Both the position numbers and the translations under genes were made by a program. The notes beneath the pieces are model-generated. The model did no database searches. It was not told where the DNA came from and was given only the letters and a program-made list of their open reading frames with translations. A stretch of DNA of 44,963 bases from JBFWQM01 sp050249455 (GTDB lineage Bacteria > Pseudomonadota > Alphaproteobacteria > MPNO01 > VGEU01): contig JBFWQM010000011.1 of the NCBI GenBank assembly GCA_050249455.1, positions 1 through 44,963 of the forward strand, given 5' to 3'. This document shows, in pieces, positions 35,145 to 43,125 of this stretch. The number at the start of each line of letters is the position of its first letter. The first letter of the stretch is position 1.

Positions 35145-36092
35145 TCAGCCGTTGCTTTCCTTCTGCCCCAGCGCCGCCATCAGCTCGCGCCACTCGCGGG
35201 CGCCGAGGCCGGAGGTCTCCCGCGTCACCGCCTCGCCGGCCAGCATGCGGCGCACCACGGCCAGCGCCTTGCCCGACAGGCTCGCGGCGCCCATGCGGTA
35301 GTCGAGGAACGCCGCGTGGGTCAGCGGCACCCAGCGGCGCATCGTCTCCAGCATCGCCTCGGCATAGACGCGGATCTCGTACTGCGCGTGCGGGTCGGCG
35401 CGCAGCGACAGGAAGTGCATCAGGTTGTAGAGGTCGATCTTCCAGTACCACTGGGTATAGGTGTTGAGCGTCAGGTTCATCCGGGCGAGCTCGCGCGCCA
35501 GCCCCGACCGCATCGGGTCCAGCGCGGTGCCGTCGTCCGCCTCGTTCAGCATTTCGACGTAGTGCGCGTAGGTCTGCTCCGCGTCCTCGCGCAGCAGCCT
35601 GATGACATGGGCCGCCTCGGTCCCCGACAGGGTCTCGCCGCGGCCCTGGCGGTTGCTCGACGACTGCGCTGCCAGCTGGTCCGGCGCCGGGACGTAGAAC
35701 TCCTTGTCCAGGATCGAATAGCGCGCCGAGTACTCGTTGACGTTGGCGGTGCGGTGGCGGATCCACTGGCGCGCGATGAAGATCGGCAGCTTGACGTGGT
35801 ACTTGATCTCGCACATCTCGAACGGCGTCGTGTGGCGGTGCCGCATGAGGTAGTTTATCAGCCCCTGGTCCTCGCTGACCCGCTTGGTGCCGCGCCCGTA
35901 GGACACCCGCGCCGCCTGCACCACCGCCGCGTCGTCGCCCATGTAGTCGATGACCCGCACGAAGCCGTGGTCGAGCACCGGGATGACCTGGAACAGGATC
36001 TCCTCCAGCGCCGGCACGGTGGCGCGCCGGGTCGGCTGCGCCTCGGCGCGCAGGGCCTCGATCTCGCGTTCCTGTTCGGGTGTCAGCGCCAT
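35145..36092 (-). CDS. thyX: Flavin-dependent thymidylate synthase ThyX
   Basis: A 315-residue protein, long for ThyX but typical of alphaproteobacterial members with an extended N-terminus. The signature RHRTANVNEYSARYS (~110-125) binds FAD and dUMP. HHTTPFE-like RHRHTTPFEMCEIKYHVKLP and LNTYTQWYWKIDLYNLMHFL are conserved structural segments. It makes dTMP using methylene-THF with FADH2 as reductant, releasing THF. ATG 36092. A GGTTCC/GGAACC hairpin (35127-35143) follows its stop, without a T-run. Formate-THF ligase later in the window also serves the folate pool. Confidence 0.97.
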   Translation of the reverse strand: MALTPEQEREIEALRAEAQPTRRATVPALEEILFQVIPVLDHGFVRVIDYMGDDAAVVQAARVSYGRGTKRVSEDQGLINYLMRHRHTTPFEMCEIKYHVKLPIFIARQWIRHRTANVNEYSARYSILDKEFYVPAPDQLAAQSSSNRQGRGETLSGTEAAHVIRLLREDAEQTYAHYVEMLNEADDGTALDPMRSGLARELARMNLTLNTYTQWYWKIDLYNLMHFLSLRADPHAQYEIRVYAEAMLETMRRWVPLTHAAFLDYRMGAASLSGKALAVVRRMLAGEAVTRETSGLGAREWRELMAALGQKESNG

Positions 36093-36171
36093 GGGAACGG
36101 TCCGGGTACAGATGCGGGGCGGCGGCCGCCCCTACCGAATTGTAGTCATACGCGGAAAGGGACGGGGAACC

Positions 36172-36201
36172 CTGGAAAATTTAACCCCCCGCGCCTATAT
36201 T
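36172..36201 (+). promoter_or_regulatory. Promoter candidate for ssrA
   Basis: CTGGAA (36172-36177) and TATATT (36196-36201) are 18 bases apart in an A+T-richer pocket. Transcription would begin near 36208, just at the predicted 5' side of the acceptor piece. Confidence 0.45.
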
Positions 36202-36208
36202 CCGGGGG

Positions 36209-36490
36209 CCGGCTCGTCCGGCTATGGCGATAAACGGCTTGTGTAATAAGCGATGCGGACCCGGGGGCAGTACCCGGCGCCTCCACCAAATTCCGGCCCG
36301 CCGGTCGCGGGCTTCATGGGGGCGAACCAGGATCGACGCGCGTGTAAAGACTCGCCTTTTGCCCGGCATGGTTCCGCCGTTATCGGGCCATTCTACAGTT
36401 GCCAACGATAACGACTTGGCACTCGCTGCCTAGCAAGGCAAGCGCGGTTCGGGAGGGCACCGGGCAACAGAAGCCCTCCCACTTCACCTT
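36209..36490 (+). ncRNA. ssrA: tmRNA, circularly permuted two-piece alphaproteobacterial form
   Basis: The acceptor piece comes first: T-arm CCGGG-GGCAGTA-CCCGG (36261-36277), acceptor strand CGCCTCC (36278-36284), discriminator A and CCA at 36286-36288. After a 29-base spacer, presumably removed, the mRNA-like piece begins at 36318 with GGGGGCGAACCAGGATCGAC, whose first seven bases pair with CGCCTCC (one G-U). The tag frame at 36401-36433 reads GCC AAC GAT AAC GAC TTG GCA CTC GCT GCC TAG, giving ANDNDLALAA. A GGGAGGGC/GCCCTCCC stem (36451-36480) closes the 3' part. tmRNA with SmpB frees stalled ribosomes and tags the product for ClpXP. The outer ends are approximate (about 10-20 bases). The ClpXP adaptor gene follows directly. 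Confidence 0.93.
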
Positions 36491-36546
36491 TTCCCGCCGC
36501 CGTCGACCCGCTTGAAACACCGGCCGCCGCCGTCCTACAAGGCGAC

Positions 36547-37026
36547 ATGAGCCGCGATCAATTCGACTACCCGGCGATGGTGCAGCGGGCGCTGGTGGGC
36601 GTGGTGCGCGAGGCGCTGAGCCGCGTCGCCGCCGACGGGCTGCCCGGCGCGCACCACTTCTACCTGACCTTCCGCACCGGCGACGACGGGGTCGAGGTGC
36701 CGGCGCAGCTGCGCGCGCGGTTCCCCGACGAGATGACCATCGTGCTGCAGAACAAGTTCTGGGGCCTGGAGGTCGAGGGCGATCATTTCGCGGTCACCTT
36801 GAGCTTCGGCGGCCGGTCGGAGCGGCTGGTGGTGCCGTTCGCCGCGCTGACCGGGTTCGCCGACCCGTCGGTGAACTTCGGCCTGCGCTTCGGCGGCGAG
36901 GCGGCGGCGGACGATGCGGCCGGGGAAGCGCCGCCGGCCGAGCCGGAAGCGCCGGCCGCGGAAGAGGAAAAACCGGCCGACGGCTCCGCCTCCATCGTCT
37001 CGCTCGACAAGTTCCGCAAGAAATAG
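36547..37026 (+). CDS. sspB: Alpha-type SspB, ClpXP adaptor for tmRNA-tagged proteins
   Basis: A 159-residue protein starting at ATG 36547. The folded part (~1-120) carries FDYPAMVQRALVGVVREAL, AHHFYLTFRTGDDGVEVPAQ, FPDEMTIVLQNKFWGLEVEG and VTLSFGGRSERLVVPFAALT, matching SspB. A Pro/Glu/Ala-rich tether follows, ending in SASIVSLDKFRKK, the short peptide that docks on the ClpX zinc-binding domain. It binds the ssrA tag and delivers substrates to ClpXP. It lies immediately downstream of the tmRNA gene that makes the tag and 36 bases upstream of fumarase. Confidence 0.95.
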   Translation: MSRDQFDYPAMVQRALVGVVREALSRVAADGLPGAHHFYLTFRTGDDGVEVPAQLRARFPDEMTIVLQNKFWGLEVEGDHFAVTLSFGGRSERLVVPFAALTGFADPSVNFGLRFGGEAAADDAAGEAPPAEPEAPAAEEEKPADGSASIVSLDKFRKK

Positions 37027-37061
37027 CCAGTGCCGCACCGGCCACGGGGACGCGCATCGCC

Positions 37062-38675
<1,614 letters not shown>

Positions 38676-38679
38676 CGCC

Positions 38680-38779
38680 NNNNNNNNNNNNNNNNNNNNN
38701 NNNNNNNNNNNNNNNNNNNNNNNNNNNNNNNNNNNNNNNNNNNNNNNNNNNNNNNNNNNNNNNNNNNNNNNNNNNNNNN
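38680..38779. other. Assembly gap (100 Ns)
   Basis: Exactly 100 Ns, the usual placeholder for an unknown distance. Gene order across it rests on scaffolding. It removes the 5' part of the following gene. Confidence 0.99.
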
Positions 38780-38780
38780 G

Positions 38781-39002
38781 ATCGTCGCCTTCACCGCCAA
38801 GCGGCCGGCCGACATCTTCTTCGCGCGGATGATCGGCGCGAAGGTCGCCGGCTACGGCCTGCAGCCGGTGCGCGTCGGCCCGACCCGGCTGTTCGTGCTA
38901 CCGTCGCCGTCCGGGCTGGCGCGGCGGTACTGGGACGAGGCGCCGTGGCACGCGCTCGCGGCGCTGCACCAACGAATCGCGGAAGGCACGGAGAGGTCAT
39001 GA
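38781..39002 (+). CDS. Mug/TDG-type mismatch-specific DNA glycosylase, C-terminal fragment
   Basis: This frame is open from the gap edge to TGA 39000-39002, giving about 73 residues: IVAFTAKRPADIFFAR, then GYGLQPVRVGPTRLFVLPSP, SGLARRYWDEAPWHALAALH and a short end. The VLPSPSG segment matches the VLPNPSG motif that contacts the mismatched guanine in G/U(T) mismatch-specific uracil-DNA glycosylases, and the rest fits their C-terminus. The catalytic N-terminal region lies in or beyond the gap, so activity cannot be judged. Its TGA overlaps the ATG of the next gene (ATGA), suggesting coupled translation. Confidence 0.8.
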   Translation: MVAFTAKRPADIFFARMIGAKVAGYGLQPVRVGPTRLFVLPSPSGLARRYWDEAPWHALAALHQRIAEGTERS

Positions 39003-40000
39003 AGGTCGCGGTCTACGGCGCCGGCGCGGTCGGCAGCGTGATGGGCGGGCTGCTGGCGCGCGGCGGAACGGACGTGACCCTGATCGGCCGCGGCGCGCAT
39101 TTCGACGCCATGGCGGCCGGCGGCGTCACCGTCAAGTCGGGCAAGGACGACCCGTTCACCGTCCGGCCGCGCTGCGTCGCCGACCCGGCGGCGGCCGGGG
39201 TGCAGGACTTCGTGCTGATGACGGTGAAGGCCCATTCGGTGCCCGACGCCGCCGCGCGCATCGCGCCGATGCTGGGGCCGGACACCGCCGTCGTCGCGGC
39301 GCAGAACGGCATCCCGTGGTGGTACTTCCACCGGGCCGGCGGGCGGTTCGACGGCCGGCGGCTGAAGACGGTCGACCCCGACGGCCGCTGCTGGGACCTG
39401 ATCGGGCCGGCGCGGACGATCGGCGCCGTCATCAGCGCCTCGTGCGACGTCGAGGCGCCGGGGCGGGTGCACAATTTCGGCAACCGCAGCCTGACCCTGG
39501 GCGAGCCGGACGGCGGCGTCTCCGCCCGCTGCACCCGCCTCGCCGCGGCGCTGACCGCCGCCGGCATCGAGGCGCCGGTGCTACCCAACATCCGCGACGC
39601 GGTGTGGTCGAAGCTGTGGGGCAACATCTCGTTCAGCCAGATCGCGGTGCTGACCGGCTCCACCCTGGGCCCGCTGGTCGCCGACCCGGTGCTGCAGGAC
39701 TTCGGCCGCCGCATCATGGCCGAGACCCAGGCGGTCGGCGAGGCGGCCGGCGCGCGCTTCCTCGGCACCATCGATTCGCGCATCGAGATGACGGCGCGGG
39801 TCGGCGCGCACAAGACCTCGATCCTGGTCGACCTGGAGCGCGGCCGCCGGCTGGAGATAGACGCCCAGGTCGGCGCGGTGATCGAGATCGCGCGGCTGGC
39901 CGGCGTCGCCACGCCGACCATCGACCTGCTCTACGCCCTGGTCCGCCACCGCGCGGTCAATTCGGGGTGCTATCCGGCGGACGCGCCGCTGCCGGGGTGA
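38999..40000 (+). CDS. 2-dehydropantoate 2-reductase family (PanE/ApbA) protein
   Basis: 333 residues from ATG 38999, overlapping the upstream stop. An NADP-binding Rossmann start (MKVAVYGAGAVGSVMGGLLA, RGGTDVTLIGRG), then VLMTVKAHSVPDAAARIAPM and AAQNGIPWWYFHRAGG. The C-terminal helical domain carries the catalytic Lys in NIRDAVWSKLWGNISFSQIA and IEMTARVGAHKTSILVDLER. True PanE reduces ketopantoate for pantothenate and CoA, but many paralogues reduce other 2-keto acids, and WWYFHR is not typical of biosynthetic PanE. No pan genes are nearby, so the substrate is open. Confidence 0.85.
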   Translation: MKVAVYGAGAVGSVMGGLLARGGTDVTLIGRGAHFDAMAAGGVTVKSGKDDPFTVRPRCVADPAAAGVQDFVLMTVKAHSVPDAAARIAPMLGPDTAVVAAQNGIPWWYFHRAGGRFDGRRLKTVDPDGRCWDLIGPARTIGAVISASCDVEAPGRVHNFGNRSLTLGEPDGGVSARCTRLAAALTAAGIEAPVLPNIRDAVWSKLWGNISFSQIAVLTGSTLGPLVADPVLQDFGRRIMAETQAVGEAAGARFLGTIDSRIEMTARVGAHKTSILVDLERGRRLEIDAQVGAVIEIARLAGVATPTIDLLYALVRHRAVNSGCYPADAPLPG

Positions 40001-40027
40001 GCGGGGGCGAGATAGGCTAGCGGCCTC

Positions 40028-40163
40028 CTACCTCACCCTCCCGCTGCGTGGGCCCCTCCCTCTCCCCCATATGGGCGGAGAGGGTCAGCGTCGTCCCTCT
40101 CCGCCCACTTGGGGGAGAGGGAGGGGACCCGTTGCGAATGCAACGGGGAGGGAGAGGTGGGTC
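40028..40163. repeat. Intergenic inverted-repeat element, copy 2 (diverged)
   Basis: It begins TACCTCACCCTCCCGCTGCG and ends GGAGAGGTGGGTCG, with inside arms CTCTCCCCCATATGGGCGGAGAG and a purine-rich right half containing CCGTTGCGAATGCAACGG. It differs from copy 1 at the outer ends but shares the CACCTCACCC-like start, the NNGCGAATGCNN hairpin and the GGGGAGGG end. It sits between the convergent PanE-like and Rieske beta genes. Confidence 0.75.
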
Positions 40164-40210
40164 GCCTCCTCCGCCGGACCTGGCAGGATTTTCCGATCGC
40201 ACCGGCGCGC

Positions 40211-40242
40211 AAAAAAATAGGGCGGGTCCAGGACCCGCCCCC
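40211..40242 (-). terminator. Intrinsic terminator of the Rieske oxygenase operon
   Basis: On the minus strand, GGGCGGGTCC and GGACCCGCCC form a 10-bp stem (40240-40220), followed by TATTTTTTT (to 40211). It begins about 25 bases after the beta-subunit stop. Stem, tight loop and U-run all fit a rho-independent terminator, the clearest one in the window. Confidence 0.8.
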
Positions 40243-40264
40243 ACGGTTGGCCCGGTGCGGTCCG

Positions 40265-40783
40265 TCAGACCGGGAACACCAGGCAGTTGTTCACGATGAC
40301 GGTGTCGTAGACGCACTTGCGCTCCTTGAACAGGAGCGAATCGCCGTGGCGCACGAACACGTCGTAGGACTTGCCGACCTGCTGGATGCGGGAATCCTCG
40401 TCCACCAGGGTCTCGAGCAGCAGGTAGCTGGTCTCCGCCCGGATCACCGGCCCCTCGATCGAGGTGACGCGGGTGTTGGAAAAGCGGAGCTGGATGTAGC
40501 GCGGCGCGTACATCTCGGTATTGCGCAGAGCATAGGCGCGATCGTGCAGCATCGCCTTGCTGTCGGCGTAGATCAGGCCGAGCGGCAGGCCGGAATCGAC
40601 GTTGTCGCGCGCGACGACCGTGTAGCTGGCGTCGTCGGTGAAGAACTCCGGCCACTGCTCGATCTCGTTGCGCTCCAGCACGCCCGCGTACTCGAACAGG
40701 AACTCCTCGACGTCGAAGCGCGCTTCGCGCAGCGCCGCACGGTCGACCGCCGCGGGGCGCGCGGCATCCATCACGGTCGCCAT
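40265..40783 (-). CDS. Aromatic-ring-hydroxylating dioxygenase beta subunit
   Basis: 172 residues from ATG 40783, two bases after the alpha-subunit stop. The fold is NTF2-like: FDVEEFLFEYAGVLERNEIE, QWPEFFTDDASYTVVARDN, RYIQLRFSNTRVTSIEGPVI and GKSYDVFVRHGDSLLFKERK. This is the small structural subunit that forms an alpha3-beta3 oxygenase with the alpha subunit. Size is normal. The operon ends at the terminator just downstream, and no reductase or ferredoxin gene follows. Confidence 0.93.
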   Translation of the reverse strand: MATVMDAARPAAVDRAALREARFDVEEFLFEYAGVLERNEIEQWPEFFTDDASYTVVARDNVDSGLPLGLIYADSKAMLHDRAYALRNTEMYAPRYIQLRFSNTRVTSIEGPVIRAETSYLLLETLVDEDSRIQQVGKSYDVFVRHGDSLLFKERKCVYDTVIVNNCLVFPV

Positions 40784-40785
40784 GA

Positions 40786-42060
40786 TCAGAACCCCATCTG
40801 CTGGCGGTAGAAGCGGTACATGCCGCGGATCGCCCGTTCGGTGATGATGGTGTCGGACGTCTCGGCGTCGTCGCCCAGCACCGCAAGGCCGACGCGCGGC
40901 ACCGAGCGGACGAGGCCGTCCTGCACGAACTTCAGCGCCTCGTTGTCTTCGATGCCGAGGAAGCCGCCGGGGCCGAAGATGTTGTTCTGGCGCAGCCGGT
41001 GCTTGACCATCGCCTCGTCGTCGTCGGCGCGGCCGAACACCGCCCAGATCATCATCAGCTCGTTCGGCCCGCGCGGCACGATCAGCCGGGTGTTCAGGAT
41101 GTTCTGCTGGCGCAGCGCGCTGAGGTTCGGCCAGATCGTCATCGCCATGCCGGTCCACGGCGAATCGACCTCGCGGAAGAAGTCCATGACGCGCTGGTCC
41201 TTCAGCTTCATGGTCTCCTTGAAGGCCTGCATGTCGGCCTGTTCTTCCTTGGCCACCTCGACCTTGCCCTGCGGGCGGCGCGACATCAGCGCGCAATGCC
41301 GCCCGGTGCGATCGACGACGATGTTGGATTCGTTCGAGGTGACGAACAGGCCGAACGTCGTCAGGTAGGTGTGAAGGAGCGTCGCGTGGTACGGGTCCTT
41401 CAGGTTCTCCTGGTAGAGCTTCCAGTTGCCCGGCAGCGTGTTGCGGTGGATGCCGAGCAGCTTCATCTTCACGTCGGCCGGGAAGATGGTGTTGAACGCC
41501 GCCGTGATCTCCGGCCCGAGATACTCCTCCACCGATTCCATGTCGGGGCAGGCGGAGGCGAAGATCACGCCGTTGTGGATCCCGACATAGAACTTGCGCA
41601 GGTCGTGGTCGGCCATGCGGAAGTCCGCCGGCACGCCGCCCTTGCCCTTGACGCCGCGGCGGAACGGCACCGCCACCAGCTTGCCCTGGTTGGAGAACGT
41701 CCAGTTGTGGTACGGGCAGATGAACTGCTCGCCCTTGCCGCGGTAGCTGCGGCAGAACTCCGCCCCACGGTGCGAGCAGCGGTTCTCGAACACGTGGATC
41801 GCGCCGTCCTTGTCGCGCGTCACCACGGCGGGGATCGCCCCGACATAGGAGCGGATGTAGTCGCCCGGCTCCGGCACCTCGCACTCGAGTCCGACGAAGT
41901 TCCAGCTGCGGCCCAGGAAGATGCGCTCCTGCTCCAGGGCCGTCACCTGCGGGTCGGTGTAGATCCAGTCGGGGATTTGCGTCGCATCGGCCGGCCACTC
42001 GTAGCCGGCCGGCAGCCCGGCAGCGGTGCCGGGCGGGCCGAAGGGGGTAATGGTGTCCAT
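40786..42060 (-). CDS. Aromatic-ring-hydroxylating dioxygenase alpha subunit (Rieske)
   Basis: 424 residues from ATG 42060, with GGGAG upstream. The Rieske 2Fe-2S site is CSHRGAEFC...CPYHNW, i.e. CxH and CxxH about residues 94-117. The mononuclear iron site is LKDPYHATLLHTY (Asp ~220, His ~223, His ~228). The C-terminal catalytic domain is complete. Such enzymes insert O2 into aromatic acids; members in this size range include anthranilate- and salicylate-type oxygenases, but the substrate cannot be named. Electron-transfer partners must be elsewhere. A RidA-family gene lies upstream, and a promoter-operator candidate stands between them. Confidence 0.93.
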   Translation of the reverse strand: MDTITPFGPPGTAAGLPAGYEWPADATQIPDWIYTDPQVTALEQERIFLGRSWNFVGLECEVPEPGDYIRSYVGAIPAVVTRDKDGAIHVFENRCSHRGAEFCRSYRGKGEQFICPYHNWTFSNQGKLVAVPFRRGVKGKGGVPADFRMADHDLRKFYVGIHNGVIFASACPDMESVEEYLGPEITAAFNTIFPADVKMKLLGIHRNTLPGNWKLYQENLKDPYHATLLHTYLTTFGLFVTSNESNIVVDRTGRHCALMSRRPQGKVEVAKEEQADMQAFKETMKLKDQRVMDFFREVDSPWTGMAMTIWPNLSALRQQNILNTRLIVPRGPNELMMIWAVFGRADDDEAMVKHRLRQNNIFGPGGFLGIEDNEALKFVQDGLVRSVPRVGLAVLGDDAETSDTIITERAIRGMYRFYRQQMGF

Positions 42061-42081
42061 TCAACGCTCCCGTGGCGGAGA

Positions 42082-42129
42082 TCAGAGCGGCTATTCTCTG
42101 ACTATGCCGCCGCGGCGCAGCGTTGTCAC
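42082..42129 (-). promoter_or_regulatory. Promoter and operator candidate for the Rieske oxygenase genes
   Basis: On the minus strand GTGACA (42129-42124) and CATAGT (42106-42101) are 17 bases apart. An inverted repeat TCAGAG-N8-CTCTGA (42082-42101) overlaps the -10 and the expected start site (~42095), where a repressor would block transcription. The alpha ATG lies about 35 bases downstream. Both elements are imperfect and untested. Confidence 0.4.
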
Positions 42130-42160
42130 ATCGAATCTGGCGGGCGATTTGCCGCGGCGG

Positions 42161-42631
42161 TCAATCGACCAGGAACACCGCCTCGACCTCGATCGCCACG
42201 TCGAACGGCATCGTCGCCATGCCGACCGCCGAGCGGGCGTGGCGGCCCCTGTCGCCGAAGATGTCGACCACCAGCTCGCTCGCCCCGTTGACGACGTGCG
42301 GCACCTCGACGAAGGACGGCATGCAGTTGACGAAGCCGACCAGCTTCATCACCTGCGCCACCCGGTCGAGGTCGCCGCCGAGCGCGAGCTTCGCCGCCGC
42401 CAGGACGTTAAGCATGCTGAGCCGGGCCGCCTGCTGGCCCTCGGCGGTGGTGAACTCGCGCCCCAGCTTGCCGATGAACCGGCGCTCGCCGTTCCACTGC
42501 GGGATCTGGCCGGACAGGAACAGGAAGCCGTTGGCCATCGTGTAGGGCAGGATCTTGGCCACGGTCGTCGGCTGCAGGGTCGGCAGCTCAATGTTCAGCT
42601 CCTTCAGTCGTGCGTCGATCCTGCCGGCCAT
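42161..42631 (-). CDS. RidA/YjgF-family protein
   Basis: 156 residues from ATG 42631. An in-frame ATG at 42673 would add 14 residues unlike the family. It follows the longer YjgF subgroup pattern: KELNIELPTLQPTTVAKILP, YTMANGFLFLSGQIPQWNGE, LSMLNVLAAAKLALGGDLDR, VGFVNCMPSFVEVPHVVNGA and ARSAVGMATMPFDVAIEVEA. RidA removes reactive enamine/imine intermediates; members of this longer subgroup often accompany catabolic operons. It lies 100 bases upstream of the Rieske alpha gene on the same strand. Confidence 0.9.
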   Translation of the reverse strand: MAGRIDARLKELNIELPTLQPTTVAKILPYTMANGFLFLSGQIPQWNGERRFIGKLGREFTTAEGQQAARLSMLNVLAAAKLALGGDLDRVAQVMKLVGFVNCMPSFVEVPHVVNGASELVVDIFGDRGRHARSAVGMATMPFDVAIEVEAVFLVD

Positions 42632-42705
42632 GGTCGCGGTCCTTTCGTGGGCGGTTTCCCAAACCCCTAGCATGCCTGGGGCGTCGCGCGCAGCATCCGC
42701 TCCGC

Positions 42706-42711
42706 TATAAT
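42706..42711 (+). promoter_or_regulatory. Perfect -10 box positioned for a leaderless start
   Basis: TATAAT lies six bases upstream of ATG 42718, so transcription would begin at or beside the start codon. No Shine-Dalgarno is present and no clear -35 hexamer is seen 17 bases upstream. Confidence 0.4.
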
Positions 42712-42717
42712 GCCGAC

Positions 42718-43095
42718 ATGCCGAGCGATCGTGCGTTCACGGACGGGGTCTTGCGGCGACTGACCCCGTTCGGGCCGGTCGCTGCGCGCGCCATGTTCGG
42801 CGGCTTCGGGCTCTACCTCGACGGCACGATGTTCGGCCTGGTCGCCTTCGACCGGCTCTACTTCAAGGTGGACGACGCCAACCGCGCCGATTATCAGAGT
42901 GCCGGAACAGGCCCGTTCACCTATCCCGGCAGGACCAAGCCCACGACCATGTCCTACTACGAGGTTCCGGCGGTCGTCTTCGCCGACGCCGGCCGGCTGT
43001 CCGCCTGGGCCGATGCCGCCGTCGCGGCCGCTCGGCGCGGCGGCACGGCCGCGAAACGCAAGCGCCGGAAATCCGGCACATCGACGACCAACTGA
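42718..43095 (+). CDS. TfoX N-terminal-domain protein
   Basis: 125 residues from ATG 42718, the only ATG in frame near the conserved start. The TfoX_N domain: VLRRLTPFGPVAARAMFGGF, GLYLDGTMFGLVAFDRLYFK, VDDANRADYQSAGTGPFTYP and TTMSYYEVPAVVFADAGRLS. The C-terminus is strongly basic (KRKRRKS). Full TfoX/Sxy proteins regulate competence in gammaproteobacteria, whereas this single-domain form has no known role. formate-THF ligase follows after 30 bases on the same strand. Confidence 0.88.
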   Translation: MPSDRAFTDGVLRRLTPFGPVAARAMFGGFGLYLDGTMFGLVAFDRLYFKVDDANRADYQSAGTGPFTYPGRTKPTTMSYYEVPAVVFADAGRLSAWADAAVAAARRGGTAAKRKRRKSGTSTTN

Positions 43096-43125
43096 ATCAG
43101 CGCGCGCATACGGGGAGAGCTGGCA

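Noticed and set aside
36414..36430. TTGGCACTCGCTGCC resembling a sigma-54 site
   Set aside because: It lies inside the tmRNA tag sequence, and the -12 element lacks TTGC at the needed spacing.
36224..36433. 69-codon frame ending ANDNDLALAA
   Set aside because: It crosses the acceptor piece, the spacer and the mRNA-like piece of tmRNA; only the final ten codons are translated, as the tag.
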